DNA of 64,000 nucleotides from Streptomyces ardesiacus (lineage in GTDB: Bacteria > Actinomycetota > Actinomycetes > Streptomycetales > Streptomycetaceae). The notes beneath the pieces were generated by a model. It searched no databases. It worked only from the letters and a program-made list of their open reading frames with translations, and was not told the DNA's origin. Positions within the stretch are counted from its first letter, which is position 1. Each line of letters begins with the position of its first letter. The DNA is taken from NCBI RefSeq assembly GCF_003112575.1, contig NZ_BEWC01000003.1:416674-480673 (forward strand). Reading direction: 5' to 3'. Positions 40,609 to 49,480 of the stretch are shown here, in pieces. A program made the translations under genes and the position numbers.

Positions 40609-41853
40609 ATGCCCGAAGTGCTCTTCAGCGTCGACCAGTCCCGGTCGTTCTACGACCAGGCAGTCCCGCCGCACAACCGCTGGCACCCCGACATCCCGCC
40701 GGTGGCGACCGTCCGGCCCGGCGCCGAGTTCCGCCTCGAATGCCGCGAGTGGTTCGACGGCATGGTCCACAACGACGACTCCGCCAACGACATCCGCGAC
40801 CTCGACCTCTCGATCGTCCACCCGCTGAGCGGACCGGTCGCCGTCGAGGGCGCGCAGCCCGGTGACCTGCTGGTGGTCGACATCCTCGACGTCGGCCCCG
40901 TCCCGCAGGAGACCGGCCCGGTCGCCGGCCAGGGCTGGGGCTACACGGGCATCTTCGCCAAGTCCAACGGCGGCGGTTTCCTCACCGAGCGCTTCCCGGA
41001 CGCGTACAAGGCGGTCTGGGACTTCCACGGGCAGATCGCCACCTCCCGCCACCTGCCCGGCGTGCGCTTCACCGGCATCACCCACCCCGGCATGATCGGC
41101 ACCGCCCCCTCGCACGACCTGCTCGCCCGGTGGAACGCCCGGGAGGCCGAGCTGATCGCGACCGATCCCGACCGGGTACCCCCGCTCGCGCTGCCGCCGG
41201 AACCGCAGCGGGCGCTCCTCGGCACGCTGGAGGGCGACGCGTTCGAACGCGCGGCACAGGAGGCGGCACGCACCGCGCCGCCGCGCGAGAACGGCGGCAA
41301 CCAGGACATCAAGAACCTCACCCGCGGCGCCCGCATCTTCCTGCCGGTCTTCGTCGAGGGCGGCAAGCTCTCCGCCGGTGACCTGCACTTCAGCCAGGGC
41401 GACGGCGAGATCACCTTCTGCGGCGCGATCGAGATGGGCGGCTACCTCGACCTCGGCGTCGACCTCATCAAGGGCGGCATGCAGACCTACGGGGTGACGA
41501 CGAACCCCGTCTTCTTCCCCGGCAACGTGGAGCCGCGCTACAGCGAGTTCCTCACCTTCGTCGGCATCTCCGTCGACGAGGACGGCCGCCAGCACTACCT
41601 CGACTCCCACCTCGCCTATCAGCGGGCCTGCCTGAACGCGATCGAGTACCTGACCAAGTTCGGCTACTCCCCCGAGCAGGCCTACCTGCTGCTCGGCGCC
41701 GCCCCGGTCGAAGGCCGTTTCAGCGGCGTGGTCGACATCCCCAACTCCTGCGCCACGCTCTACCTGCCCACCGCCATCTTCGACTTCGACATCCGCCCGT
41801 CCGCCAACGGCCCCCAGCACGCAAACCGGGGGAACTGCGCCCGCACGAGCTAG
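40609..41853 (+). CDS. fmdA: Formamidase / acetamidase
   Basis: 414 residues, the usual FmdA length. Diagnostic segments are PPVATVRPGAEFRLECREW, PGDLLVVDILDVGP, THPGMIGTAPSH, NGGNQDIKNLTRGARIFLPV, GDLHFSQGDGEITFCGAIEM and GVVDIPNSCATLYLPT. The enzyme hydrolyses formamide to formate and ammonia, a minor nitrogen source. Co-transcribed with fmdB and followed by a hairpin at 41901-41947. Confidence 0.96.
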   Translation: MPEVLFSVDQSRSFYDQAVPPHNRWHPDIPPVATVRPGAEFRLECREWFDGMVHNDDSANDIRDLDLSIVHPLSGPVAVEGAQPGDLLVVDILDVGPVPQETGPVAGQGWGYTGIFAKSNGGGFLTERFPDAYKAVWDFHGQIATSRHLPGVRFTGITHPGMIGTAPSHDLLARWNAREAELIATDPDRVPPLALPPEPQRALLGTLEGDAFERAAQEAARTAPPRENGGNQDIKNLTRGARIFLPVFVEGGKLSAGDLHFSQGDGEITFCGAIEMGGYLDLGVDLIKGGMQTYGVTTNPVFFPGNVEPRYSEFLTFVGISVDEDGRQHYLDSHLAYQRACLNAIEYLTKFGYSPEQAYLLLGAAPVEGRFSGVVDIPNSCATLYLPTAIFDFDIRPSANGPQHANRGNCARTS

Positions 41854-41900
41854 ACCCCGGGTGCGGGGAGCGTCCGGGGATGACCGAAAACCAGCGACAG

Positions 41901-41947
41901 GTCCCCTCCCTCGGCGGGAGCACCGCAAGGAGGGGACATCGCCCTAC
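41901..41947. terminator. Terminator between fmdA and the LysR gene
   Basis: Arms gtcccctcc (41901-41909) and ggaggggac (41939-41947) with a 29-nt, partly pairing loop, between convergent genes. Confidence 0.65.
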
Positions 41948-41963
41948 CTGTTCGGTTGTCTGG

Positions 41964-42893
41964 TCAGCGGTCTACCCAGCTCGGTGCCCACACGTCGTGC
42001 GGGGCTCTCGGGCCTGTGGTGCGCAGATGCTCGCGCAGCGCGGCCAGCACGGGGTGCTGGTCTCCGCTGCGGAACAGCAGCACGTGCGGGTAGACCGGAG
42101 TCGGGTCGCGCAACGGGATACGCCGCAGGTCGTGGGTCTGTGTCCACAGGTACCGGTCCCCGCTGCCGACCAGCGTGGCCAGCGAGGCCGAGTCGGCCAG
42201 CGCGTCCATCAGGGCCTCGTCACCGAAGTTGGGGCCGAGCGCGTCGATGCTCAGGCCGAAGGCGTCGGACAGCGCCCGATAGAACGCCGCCCACTCCGTG
42301 CCCGGCTGGATCCCGGGGATCCAGATGCGGTGACCGGCCAGGTCCGCAGGTCTGACCCAGGGCGCGTCAGCCAGCGGGTGACCGGGGCCGACGAGGAGCT
42401 CCAGAGGTGCGTCCAGGAGTCGTTCGCCGCTGATCCCGGCCGGGACCTGATCTGCCGGCAGGGCACGGAAGGACGCGTCTACGGTCCCTTCGAGTACCGC
42501 TTGGGCGGCCTGGGCGGCGTTCTCCGTGCTCAGCGTGACCGCGTCGAGACCCACCTCGGGATGGGAGCGGTAGAACCGGTAGACAGCCTGGGCCGGGGCG
42601 ATACGCCGGTTGAGGACGTCGACGCGCAAGGGACGGCTTCCGGGACGCACGGCCTGCTCGGCCTGCGCGACGGCCGCCAGGACCTTCTTGGCGTGGGGCA
42701 GGAAGACCTGCCCGTCCAGGCTCAGCCGAGAACCTCGGGAGGTCCGCACCAGCAGCGGGACCTCGATGTGCCGTTCCAGGGCCGCGATCCGCTTGGAGAC
42801 CGCCTGCTGGCTGACCCCCAACTCATCGGCCGCGGCCTGGAACTGACCGACCTCAGCGACGGTCACGAACGTCCGCAGCGCCTCAACATCCAC
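41964..42893 (-). CDS. LysR-family transcriptional regulator
   Basis: 309 residues from GTG 42893 (family-typical start DVEALRTFVTVAEVGQFQAA). Winged HTH: ADELGVSQQAVSKRIAALE, then VPLLVRTSRGSRLSLDG. The substrate-binding type-2 periplasmic fold occupies residues ~90-300. The longer frame upstream (to 43040) would run into the divergent gene and is rejected. Likely controls the divergent acetyltransferase through the palindrome in between. Confidence 0.93.
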   Translation of the reverse strand: MDVEALRTFVTVAEVGQFQAAADELGVSQQAVSKRIAALERHIEVPLLVRTSRGSRLSLDGQVFLPHAKKVLAAVAQAEQAVRPGSRPLRVDVLNRRIAPAQAVYRFYRSHPEVGLDAVTLSTENAAQAAQAVLEGTVDASFRALPADQVPAGISGERLLDAPLELLVGPGHPLADAPWVRPADLAGHRIWIPGIQPGTEWAAFYRALSDAFGLSIDALGPNFGDEALMDALADSASLATLVGSGDRYLWTQTHDLRRIPLRDPTPVYPHVLLFRSGDQHPVLAALREHLRTTGPRAPHDVWAPSWVDR

Positions 42894-42910
42894 GCCCCCA
42901 ACCCTACTTC

Positions 42911-42927
42911 CACAACCTTCCGTTGTG
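42911..42927. promoter_or_regulatory. Candidate LysR operator
   Basis: Perfect inverted repeat CACAAC-CTTCC-GTTGTG, which also fits the LysR T-N11-A style of spacing when read slightly wider, 18 bp from the LysR start and ~57 bp from the divergent acetyltransferase start. A related ggttgtttg follows at ~42941. Confidence 0.7.
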
Positions 42928-42983
42928 TCTGGTCCGACCGGGGTTGTTTGATCGACTGTTCTGCGCGGTGGTGAGATCGACGC

Positions 42984-43535
42984 ATGTCTACCCGCACAGA
43001 GCAGGTCATGTACGTCCGCACGCCCGAGTTCGCACGCCACGCGGAGCGGGTCGTGGAAGTGACCGACGCGACGTCTCGGCTGAACGTCCTTCCGTTCAGC
43101 GACAGCGAAGGCCGCAAGGAACTACTTTCAGTTGTATTTGGCGGCCCGCTGCCGGAATCGGTGACGATCTACCCGCCGTTCTTCACCGAGCACGGGCTGA
43201 ACACGACGTTCGGGGAGAACGTCTTCGTCAATCAGGGATGCACCTTCATGGACAAGGGAGGCATCCGTATCGGGAACGGCGTCATGATCGCCCCGAAGGC
43301 AAGCCTCATCACCGGAGGCCATCCACTGCCCTTGGCCGAGCGCGGCGAGTACCTCTCCTTCGCCCCCATCGTCATCGAGGACGACGTCTGGATCGGGACG
43401 GCCGCCGTGATCACGCAGGGGGTGACCGTCGGCGCCGGCGCGGTGGTCGCTGCCGGCGCGGTGGTCACGCGTGATGTCCCTGCCGGCACCCTGGTCGCGG
43501 GAGTCCCTGCCCGGGTGATCAAGAGGGCCGACTGA
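42984..43535 (+). CDS. Left-handed beta-helix acetyltransferase (maltose O-acetyltransferase type)
   Basis: 183 residues. N-terminal helical cap (~1-60), then hexapeptide repeats: [21 protein letters not shown], the catalytic-His loop [13 protein letters not shown], and [31 protein letters not shown] (read in pieces) ending [17 protein letters not shown]. Similar to MAA/NodL-type sugar O-acetyltransferases. Divergent from the LysR gene; probably its regulated partner. Confidence 0.92.
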   Translation: MSTRTEQVMYVRTPEFARHAERVVEVTDATSRLNVLPFSDSEGRKELLSVVFGGPLPESVTIYPPFFTEHGLNTTFGENVFVNQGCTFMDKGGIRIGNGVMIAPKASLITGGHPLPLAERGEYLSFAPIVIEDDVWIGTAAVITQGVTVGAGAVVAAGAVVTRDVPAGTLVAGVPARVIKRAD

Positions 43536-43607
43536 TTCCGGCCGGGGGCCGGCCCGCGCCACCTTGAACCTGTGAAGAAGGAGGCGGCGTCCAGCGTCAT
43601 GTAGTTA

Positions 43608-43754
43608 ATGGCGTGCCTCGACGCCCACTTCACCGACGCCCAAGGTCAGGAGTGCGGCACCCGGCTGTTCTTGGAGATCCAGGCGCGCGGCCACCGGGGC
43701 AGCCCCCAGGTCGTCCGCACCCACCTCGCCGCAAGCCCTCGCAGATCACCTTGA
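43608..43754 (+). pseudogene. ISL3-like transposase fragment
   Basis: A 48-codon open piece reads LDAHFTDAQGQECGT, then RLFLEIQARGHRGSPQVVRTHLA. The pattern L..H...A..c.....L..EI.arGh.Gs...V..h is that found in the middle of ISL3-family transposases, after the HTH. Both the N-terminal zinc/HTH part and the DDE part are missing, and no terminal repeats are visible. It marks this patch as a former insertion site. Confidence 0.6.
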
Positions 43755-43820
43755 TCTGTGAACTGTCTGAGAAGGGTGGGATCGAAGAGCGGTTCTTGAT
43801 CCCAGATGTAGCTTCTGGCC

Positions 43821-44300
43821 ATGACTGGTGACTGGCGGACGCACCGAATCGGGACTGCGCTGAGAGGTGAGAACCCGACCGTGCTGCGACGGTTGACGGC
43901 GGGGTTCGCGGTGATCGGGGACGTTCAGTTCCTGCCGGGCTACTCGGTTCTGCTCGTGGACGAACCGGATGTGCAGCGGCTGTCGGACCTGCCGAGGGCG
44001 AAGCGGCTGTCGTTCCTGTCCGACATGGACCAGCTCGGCGAAGCGGTCGAGCGTGCCTGTCGGCGGCTGGACCCGGCATTCCGCCGGGTCAACCTGGAGA
44101 TCCTGGGGAACACGGACCCGTTCTTGCATGCGCATGTCTGGCCGCGGTTCGAGTGGGAGCCGGCTGACATGGTGGGTGCTCCCGTATGGCTCTATCCGCG
44201 TGAACGGTGGAGTGACGAGCAGTTCAGACTCGGTCCGCAGCATGGCGCGCTGCGGGAAGCGATCGGCAGCGAGCTGGACCGGCTGCGGTCGGAGACCTGA
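43821..44300 (+). CDS. HIT-like protein (possible nucleotide hydrolase)
   Basis: 159 residues. The core resembles the HIT/diadenosine tetraphosphate hydrolase fold: VIGDVQFLPGYSVLLVDEPDV, then RVNLEILGNTDPFLHAHVWPR with a reduced histidine triad (HAHVW). The C-terminal helices are amphipathic. A TAGCTT at 43809-43814, exactly 6 nt before the ATG, suggests a leaderless transcript, since no RBS is seen. Composition is lower in GC third positions than the core genes around it, which fits acquisition. It lies beside a transposase remnant. Confidence 0.75.
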   Translation: MTGDWRTHRIGTALRGENPTVLRRLTAGFAVIGDVQFLPGYSVLLVDEPDVQRLSDLPRAKRLSFLSDMDQLGEAVERACRRLDPAFRRVNLEILGNTDPFLHAHVWPRFEWEPADMVGAPVWLYPRERWSDEQFRLGPQHGALREAIGSELDRLRSET

Positions 44301-44617
44301 CCGTGGCGGGCCAGCCCACCGTCAGACCGGCTGGCCCGGTGATCGGTGACGGTCAGCCGACGCTCTTTGGAGGCCCTCTGAGCGGGACGATGTCGGTGAC
44401 GCGGTCGGGATCGCAGGGCGGACGGCTCCGGGGGGGGGGCAAGCAGGGCGACGATCGCGACGGGCGGGTCGCGGTGAGGGCGGTTCCGGACGGTCGTCGG
44501 TGCCAGGGGGTGGACCTGCCCGCTGAAGAAGGACGTTGGGGCCAGGGGCGCGTTCCCGCGGCTCAGAAGTGGCTCAAGCCGTGTTTCTGTACGAAGTAGG
44601 CGACGCAAGACCCAGTC
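44301..44617. other. Intergenic stretch with a ten-G run
   Basis: 317 bp without a gene that I can support. It contains a homopolymer of ten G (44430-44439) within otherwise gene-like codon texture. It may be the remains of a disrupted gene or hold a sequencing error. The end of the region must hold the promoter of the next gene. Confidence 0.5.
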
Positions 44618-45139
44618 ATGAACGGATGGGAATGGGGCACGGTCCCCGCATGGCTCAGCGCCGTACTCACAGGGGGCTCCCTCCTCATGGGCTTCCACAT
44701 CCTTCTGCGTGACAGGAAGAAGGAGGAGCGGAATGAAGCTCTGAAGGTCGTCACATGGGCGGAACGCGATGCCAACGATGAACGTAGCTTCATCCGCATC
44801 CATGTCCGAAACACCGCTGATCGCCCCATCCTGTACGTCGGTGCGCTCTACGAGGGCACCGAGGGCATCAAGCGGTTGCCCTCCAACGCGCCCATAGTGC
44901 TGAAGGACGAAGAAATCACCTTGGAAGTACCGCGATACACGAACGGCCGGCGCACTCTTGCCCGTGGTATCGCTTTCCAAGACGCCAACGGTTTCTCGTG
45001 GGTCAAGGACATCGCTTCACACGACGTGTATCGCCAGTCCCGCCTGCGCCGCGGAGACCCCACACTACGGATGCTGTTCCTCTCGTTCGGCACGTTCCGC
45101 CTGTACCGGTCGACGAAGAAACGCATGCGGCGCGCGTGA
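44618..45139 (+). CDS. Hypothetical protein with N-terminal membrane anchor
   Basis: 173 residues. One hydrophobic helix at ~11-28 (AWLSAVLTGGSLLMGFHI), then a basic/acidic stretch (LRDRKKEERNEA), and a beta-rich domain ~40-150 (FIRIHVRNTADRPILYVGAL, EITLEVPRY, ARGIAFQDANGFSWVKD). It resembles many orphan Streptomyces proteins that carry a short N-terminal anchor and a cytoplasmic sandwich domain. Codon use is less GC-biased than neighbours, and no RBS is obvious. It is probably part of the accessory patch. Confidence 0.75.
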   Translation: MNGWEWGTVPAWLSAVLTGGSLLMGFHILLRDRKKEERNEALKVVTWAERDANDERSFIRIHVRNTADRPILYVGALYEGTEGIKRLPSNAPIVLKDEEITLEVPRYTNGRRTLARGIAFQDANGFSWVKDIASHDVYRQSRLRRGDPTLRMLFLSFGTFRLYRSTKKRMRRA

Positions 45140-45180
45140 CGACGACAGCGCCGGAGAGGTCCCAGGCAAGAGGTAGCGAA

Positions 45181-45219
45181 AAGCCCCCTCCTGACGGAAG
45201 AACCGCAGGCAGGGGGCTT
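45181..45219. terminator. Terminator between orphan gene and gpmA
   Basis: aagccccct (45181-45189) pairs with agggggctt (45211-45219). The inner cctg/cagg pairs extend the stem with one bulge. It lies between convergent genes. Confidence 0.85.
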
Positions 45220-45231
45220 CTTCGTGGGTGC

Positions 45232-45993
45232 CTACTTCTTCTTGCCCTGGTTCTTCACGGCCTCGATCGCTGCCGCTGCCGCGTCCGGGTCGAGGTACGT
45301 GCCGCCCGGGTTCAGCGGCTTGAACTCGGCGTCGAGTTCGTAGGACAGCGGGATGCCCGTCGGGATGTTCAGGCCCGCGATGTCCGCGTCGGAGATGCCG
45401 TCGAGGTGCTTGACCAGGGCGCGCAGGGAGTTGCCGTGGGCGGCGACCAGGACCGTGCGGCCGGTGAGGAGGTCGGGGACGATGCTGTCGAACCAGTAGG
45501 GCAGCATGCGGCCGACGACGTCCTTGAGGCACTCCGTCTGCGGGCGCAGCTCCGGCGGGAGGACCGCGTAGCGCGGGTCGGAGAACTGGGAGTACTCGGC
45601 GTCGCGGTCCAGCGGCGGCGGCGGGGTGTCGTAGGACCGGCGCCACAGCATGAACTGCTCCTCGCCGAACTCCGCGAGGGTCTGGGCCTTGTCCTTGCCC
45701 TGGAGGGCGCCGTAGTGGCGCTCGTTGAGGCGCCAGTGGCGGTGGACCGGGATCCAGTGGCGGTCGGCGGCCTCCAGCGCGAGCTGGGCCGTGCGGATCG
45801 CGCGCTTCTGGACGGACGTGTGGACCACGTCGGGCAGCAGGCCGGCGTCCTTGAGCAGCTCGCCGCCGCGCGTCGCCTCCTTCTCGCCCTTCGGTGTGAG
45901 GTTGACGTCCACCCAGCCGGTGAACAGGTTCTTCTCGTTCCACTCGCTCTCGCCGTGGCGGAGGAGGATCAGCTTGTACGGTGCGTCGGCCAT
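45232..45993 (-). CDS. gpmA: 2,3-bisphosphoglycerate-dependent phosphoglycerate mutase
   Basis: 253 residues. The catalytic motif [10 protein letters not shown] contains the phospho-histidine H13. [33 protein letters not shown] and the second His in [17 protein letters not shown] are all in place. It interconverts 3- and 2-phosphoglycerate in glycolysis. The C-terminal ~20 residues are Ala/Lys-rich. Homologous to S. coelicolor SCO4209 by position. Confidence 0.97.
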   Translation of the reverse strand: MADAPYKLILLRHGESEWNEKNLFTGWVDVNLTPKGEKEATRGGELLKDAGLLPDVVHTSVQKRAIRTAQLALEAADRHWIPVHRHWRLNERHYGALQGKDKAQTLAEFGEEQFMLWRRSYDTPPPPLDRDAEYSQFSDPRYAVLPPELRPQTECLKDVVGRMLPYWFDSIVPDLLTGRTVLVAAHGNSLRALVKHLDGISDADIAGLNIPTGIPLSYELDAEFKPLNPGGTYLDPDAAAAAIEAVKNQGKKK

Positions 45994-46145
45994 GCTCCCG
46001 AGCGTAATCCAAGGCCGCGATCCCCCGCGCGTGCGCCCGGTGGGCGGACGGTTGACGGGAAGTGTTAATTGAATGGCTTCGCCGAGAGAGCGGTTTGTAA
46101 GTTGTGCCTACCGCATCAGCCGCTTACAGCCACCTCGGGGGACCC

Positions 46146-47504
46146 ATGTCAGTCGCCGGACTCAGACGTGCCGCACGGGAGACCGTCTCCGGGCTCCCCC
46201 GCGAGTTCTGGTGGCTGTGGACCAGCACCCTGGTCAACCGGCTCGGTGCCTTCGTCGCCACCTTCATGGCACTGTACCTGACCATCGACCGCGGCTACTC
46301 CGCCTCGTACGCCGGTCTGGTCGCCGCCCTGCACGGGCTCGGCGGGGTCGTGTCCTCGCTGGGCGCCGGGGTGATGACCGACCGGATGGGGCGGCGGCCG
46401 ACGCTGCTGGTCGCGCAGACCTCCACCGCGCTGTCCGTCGCGCTGCTCGGCTTCGTGCGGGACCCGGTGACCATCGCCGCCGTCGCCTTCCTGGTCGGCA
46501 TGGCGAGCAACGCCTCCCGGCCCGCCGTGCAGGCGATGATGGCGGACATCGTGCGGCCCGAGGACCGGGTCCGGGCGTTCTCCCTCAACTACTGGGCGAT
46601 CAACCTCGGCTTCGCGATCTCCTCCATGGCGGCCGGGTTCATCGCCGAGGTCAGCTATCTCGCCGGGTTCCTGATCGAGGCCGGGATGACGCTCGCCTGC
46701 GCCGTCCTCATCTTCGTGAAGCTGCCCGAGTCCCGGCCGGAGCAGACGGAGAGCGCCGAGGCCGGCGGGGGCGAGGAGCCCGCCGTCTCGCTGTGGACCG
46801 TGCTGCGCGACGGGCGGTACATGAGCGTCGTCGGACTGTCCTTCCTCGTCGCCGTGATCTTCCAGCAGGGGTACCTGGGGCTGCCCGTCGCCATGGGTGA
46901 GGCCGGGTTCACGCCCGCCGACTTCGGTCTGGCCATCGCCGTCAACGGCGTCCTGATCGTCGTCCTGCAGATCCCCGTCACGCGGTTCATCGAGCACCGC
47001 GATCCACGGCTGCTGCTGGTCGCCTCCTCGCTGCTGGCCGGGTACGGCTTCGGGCTCACCGCCTTCGCCGGGTCGGTCGGGGTCTTCGCCCTCACGGTGT
47101 GCGTGTGGACGCTGGCCGAGGTCGTGAACGCGCCGACCCAGACGGGGCTCGTCGTCCGGCTGTCGCCGGTTCACGGGCGCGGGCGGTACCAGGGGATGTA
47201 CACCATGTCCTGGGCGGTCGCCGCCCTGGTCGCCCCGCTGATGTCCGGGTTCGTCATCGACCACTGGGGCGCCGAGTGGCTGTGGGGCATCTGCGCCGTC
47301 GTCGGCACGGTGACGGCGGCCGGGTACTGGTGGCTCATGCGAGGGCTGTCGGAGGAGACACCGGTCGCCCAAGGAGCGAAGGGAGCCCAGGGGGCGAAGG
47401 GAGCGCAGGACGCCCAGGAAGCGCAGGACGCCCAGGGAGCGCAGGGAGCGCAGGGAGCGCAGGACGCCGTCCCGGCGCCCCGGGTCGACGCCGGCGCCGT
47501 CTGA
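46146..47504 (+). CDS. MFS transporter with a GAQ-repeat cytoplasmic tail
   Basis: 452 residues, 12 predicted helices. The MFS motif between helices 2 and 3 reads GAGVMTDRMGRRPTLL, and WTLAEVVNAPTQTGLV lies in helix 10. Long hydrophobic segments alternate with short loops. The last ~50 residues are a hydrophilic tail built of three-residue steps (AQGAKGAQGAKGAQDAQEAQ...), coded by 9-bp tandem repeats at about 47371-47468. The drug or metabolite it exports is not predictable. I chose ATG 46146; an upstream ATG at 46104 would add 14 residues. Confidence 0.92.
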   Translation: MSVAGLRRAARETVSGLPREFWWLWTSTLVNRLGAFVATFMALYLTIDRGYSASYAGLVAALHGLGGVVSSLGAGVMTDRMGRRPTLLVAQTSTALSVALLGFVRDPVTIAAVAFLVGMASNASRPAVQAMMADIVRPEDRVRAFSLNYWAINLGFAISSMAAGFIAEVSYLAGFLIEAGMTLACAVLIFVKLPESRPEQTESAEAGGGEEPAVSLWTVLRDGRYMSVVGLSFLVAVIFQQGYLGLPVAMGEAGFTPADFGLAIAVNGVLIVVLQIPVTRFIEHRDPRLLLVASSLLAGYGFGLTAFAGSVGVFALTVCVWTLAEVVNAPTQTGLVVRLSPVHGRGRYQGMYTMSWAVAALVAPLMSGFVIDHWGAEWLWGICAVVGTVTAAGYWWLMRGLSEETPVAQGAKGAQGAKGAQDAQEAQDAQGAQGAQGAQDAVPAPRVDAGAV

Positions 47505-47625
47505 CCCGCACGGCGCCACGCCCGCGCCGGCGCCGGCGCCGTCCGATCCCACCCCGCGCCACATCCGCACCCGCACCCGCATTCCGCGCCCGCACGTGGA
47601 CACCCCCCCCCCGCGTGCACCCCGC

Positions 47626-48075
47626 TCACGGGTGCATCCGCGCCCCCTTCAGCACCTTGTCCACCGCGTTCTTCGGCCCGTACACCGCGAGGCCCACCAG
47701 GTCCAGGTCCGCCGTCGTCACGGCCTTCACGGCCGCGCGGTTGTCGCGGTCGTTGCCGGTGGTGAAGAGGTCCGACGTGAACAGGGCGCGGGGCAGGGCG
47801 CGGGACAGCACGCGCGCGTGGGCCTTGGTCAGCGTCTCCTTCGTGCCCTCGAAGACCAGGACCGGCTGGCGGAACATCGGCAGGTAGCCCACGGCGTCCG
47901 CGTCCTCGTACGGCTCCCCGATCACCTCGGGGAACTGGCTGCCCAGGCCGCTGACCAGGAAGGCCGTGACGTTGAGGCGCTGCCAGGTCTCCAGGTCCTC
48001 GCGCAGCAGTACGGCGATCTTGGTGTCGAAGCGGACGGGGGTCTCGGGCCCGGGGGCCGTGTCATCGGTGCTCAT
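47626..48075 (-). CDS. DUF2000 domain protein
   Basis: 149 residues from ATG 48075. DUF2000 pattern: RFDTKIAVLLREDLETWQRLNVTAFLVSG, then EGTKETLTKAHARVLSR and NRAAVKAVTTADLDLVGLAVYGPKNAVDKVLKG (read in pieces). It belongs to a peptidyl-tRNA hydrolase-like fold group. Divergent from an AraC regulator with only 49 bp between; this pair recurs in actinobacteria and suggests control by that regulator. The catalytic role is unknown. Confidence 0.9.
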   Translation of the reverse strand: MSTDDTAPGPETPVRFDTKIAVLLREDLETWQRLNVTAFLVSGLGSQFPEVIGEPYEDADAVGYLPMFRQPVLVFEGTKETLTKAHARVLSRALPRALFTSDLFTTGNDRDNRAAVKAVTTADLDLVGLAVYGPKNAVDKVLKGARMHP

Positions 48076-48124
48076 AGGGTGAGACTGCCGACCCGCGCCC
48101 CACCCGGTCTTGTACGTTTTTTGC

Positions 48125-48946
48125 ATGGGCAGCCGGCGCGACGACCAGCGGAGGACCGGGGGGAACGTCTCCGCGTGGCGGCCCGGCGTCCCCGGCGTCG
48201 TCGAGGTCTTCCACGCCCACTACACCGAGTACGCCTACCCGATGCACGTCCACGACGCCTGGACGCTGCTCATCGTCGACGCCGGCGCCGTACGGTACGA
48301 CCTGGACCGGCACGAGCACGGCACCCCGCACGACACGGTGTCGCTGCTGCCGCCGCACGTGCCGCACAACGGCTCCCCGGCCACCCCGGACGGCTTCCGC
48401 AAGCGCGTCCTGTACCTGGACGCCTCCCGGCTGGGCGACGAGCTGATCGGGCCGGCCGTGGACGCCCCCGACCTGCGCGACCCGGTGCTGCGGCGGCGGG
48501 TCGGGCACCTGCACGCCGCGCTCGCGCGGCCCGGGGACGAACTGGAGGCGGAGAGCCGGCTGACGCTGATCGGCGACCGGCTGCACGAGCATCTGAAGCC
48601 CGGGAGCGGCGCGCCCGGCGCCCGCCGGGACCCCGCGCTGGCCCGGCGACTGCGCGAACTGCTGGACGAGCGGATCGTCGCGGGGATCGGGCTGGAGGAG
48701 GCGGCCACGCTCGTGCCGGCCCATCCGGCGCACCTCGTACGGGCGTTCAGCGGGGCGTACGGCATCGCGCCGCACCAGTACCTGATGTCCCGCCGGGTCG
48801 AGCGGGCCCGGCGGCTGCTGCTGGCCGGGCGGTCCCCGGCGGAGGTGGCCGCCGCCACCGGGTTCTACGACCAGGCCCATCTGACCCGGCACTTCAAGCG
48901 GCTGGTGGGCGTCACGCCGGGGCGCTACCGCACCAGCGCACGGTGA
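48125..48946 (+). CDS. AraC-family transcriptional regulator with N-terminal cupin
   Basis: 273 residues. An AraC_binding cupin occupies ~20-100 (HAHYTEYAYPMHVHDAWTLL, then SLLPPHVPHNG). A double HTH lies at ~175-270 (GLEEAATLVPAHPAHLVRAF; PAEVAAATGFYDQAHLTRHF; GVTPGRYR end). Divergent from the DUF2000 gene; the 49-bp gap must carry both promoters. The region just upstream, cttgtacgttttttgca, is unusually A/T-rich. Confidence 0.93.
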   Translation: MGSRRDDQRRTGGNVSAWRPGVPGVVEVFHAHYTEYAYPMHVHDAWTLLIVDAGAVRYDLDRHEHGTPHDTVSLLPPHVPHNGSPATPDGFRKRVLYLDASRLGDELIGPAVDAPDLRDPVLRRRVGHLHAALARPGDELEAESRLTLIGDRLHEHLKPGSGAPGARRDPALARRLRELLDERIVAGIGLEEAATLVPAHPAHLVRAFSGAYGIAPHQYLMSRRVERARRLLLAGRSPAEVAAATGFYDQAHLTRHFKRLVGVTPGRYRTSAR

Positions 48947-48967
48947 CTGCCGTGGGTCGGGGCCGGT

Positions 48968-49480
48968 TCACTCCCCGGCGTTGTCCGGGCGCTCGATGAG
49001 GTGCTGGAAGGCCTCCAGGTTCCGCGTCGACTCCCCGCGCGAGGTCCGCCACGCGTACTCCTTGCGGATGGCGGAGGCGAAGCCCAGCTCCAGCAGGGTG
49101 TTGAAGGCGCCGTCGGCGGCCTCCAGGACCTGCCCGAGGATCCGGTCGATCTCGTCGGGGGTGACGGCGGCCAGGGGGAGCTTCGCGGTGACGTAGACGT
49201 CGCCGAGGCGGTCGACGGCGTAACCGACGCCGTAGAGCTTGAGGTTGCGTTCCAGCAGCCAGCGGTGGACGGCCGGTTCGTTCTCGTCGGGGTGGCGGAT
49301 GACGAAGGCGTTGAGGGAGAGGGAGTGGCGGCCGAGGACGAGGGAGACCGTCGTCGAGAGCTTGCGGGTGCCGGGGAGCTTGACGACGTAGGCGCCGGCT
49401 TCCGGGCTCTCCCACTCCAGGCCGGCGTCCTTGAGCGCCGCCTCGACGACCTGTGCTGCCTTGTCCGGTGCCTCAGCCAT
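48968..49480 (-). CDS. YbjN domain-containing protein
   Basis: 170 residues with the YbjN/type III chaperone-like fold: [46 protein letters not shown] and [22 protein letters not shown] (as consecutive pieces). The ATG overlaps the end of mshA by 8 bp, so it is co-translated with mshA. This pairing is conserved in actinobacteria, but no role in mycothiol synthesis is established to my knowledge. Confidence 0.92.
   Translation of the reverse strand: MAEAPDKAAQVVEAALKDAGLEWESPEAGAYVVKLPGTRKLSTTVSLVLGRHSLSLNAFVIRHPDENEPAVHRWLLERNLKLYGVGYAVDRLGDVYVTAKLPLAAVTPDEIDRILGQVLEAADGAFNTLLELGFASAIRKEYAWRTSRGESTRNLEAFQHLIERPDNAGE

Noticed and set aside
42894..43040. N-terminal extension of the LysR protein
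   Set aside because: It would cover the operator and the start of the divergent acetyltransferase; LysR proteins begin at the DVEALRTF segment.
44303..44599. Plus-strand 98-residue frame in the gene-poor stretch
   Set aside because: No recognised domain, no RBS, and it includes the G10 run; possibly a gene remnant but not supportable.
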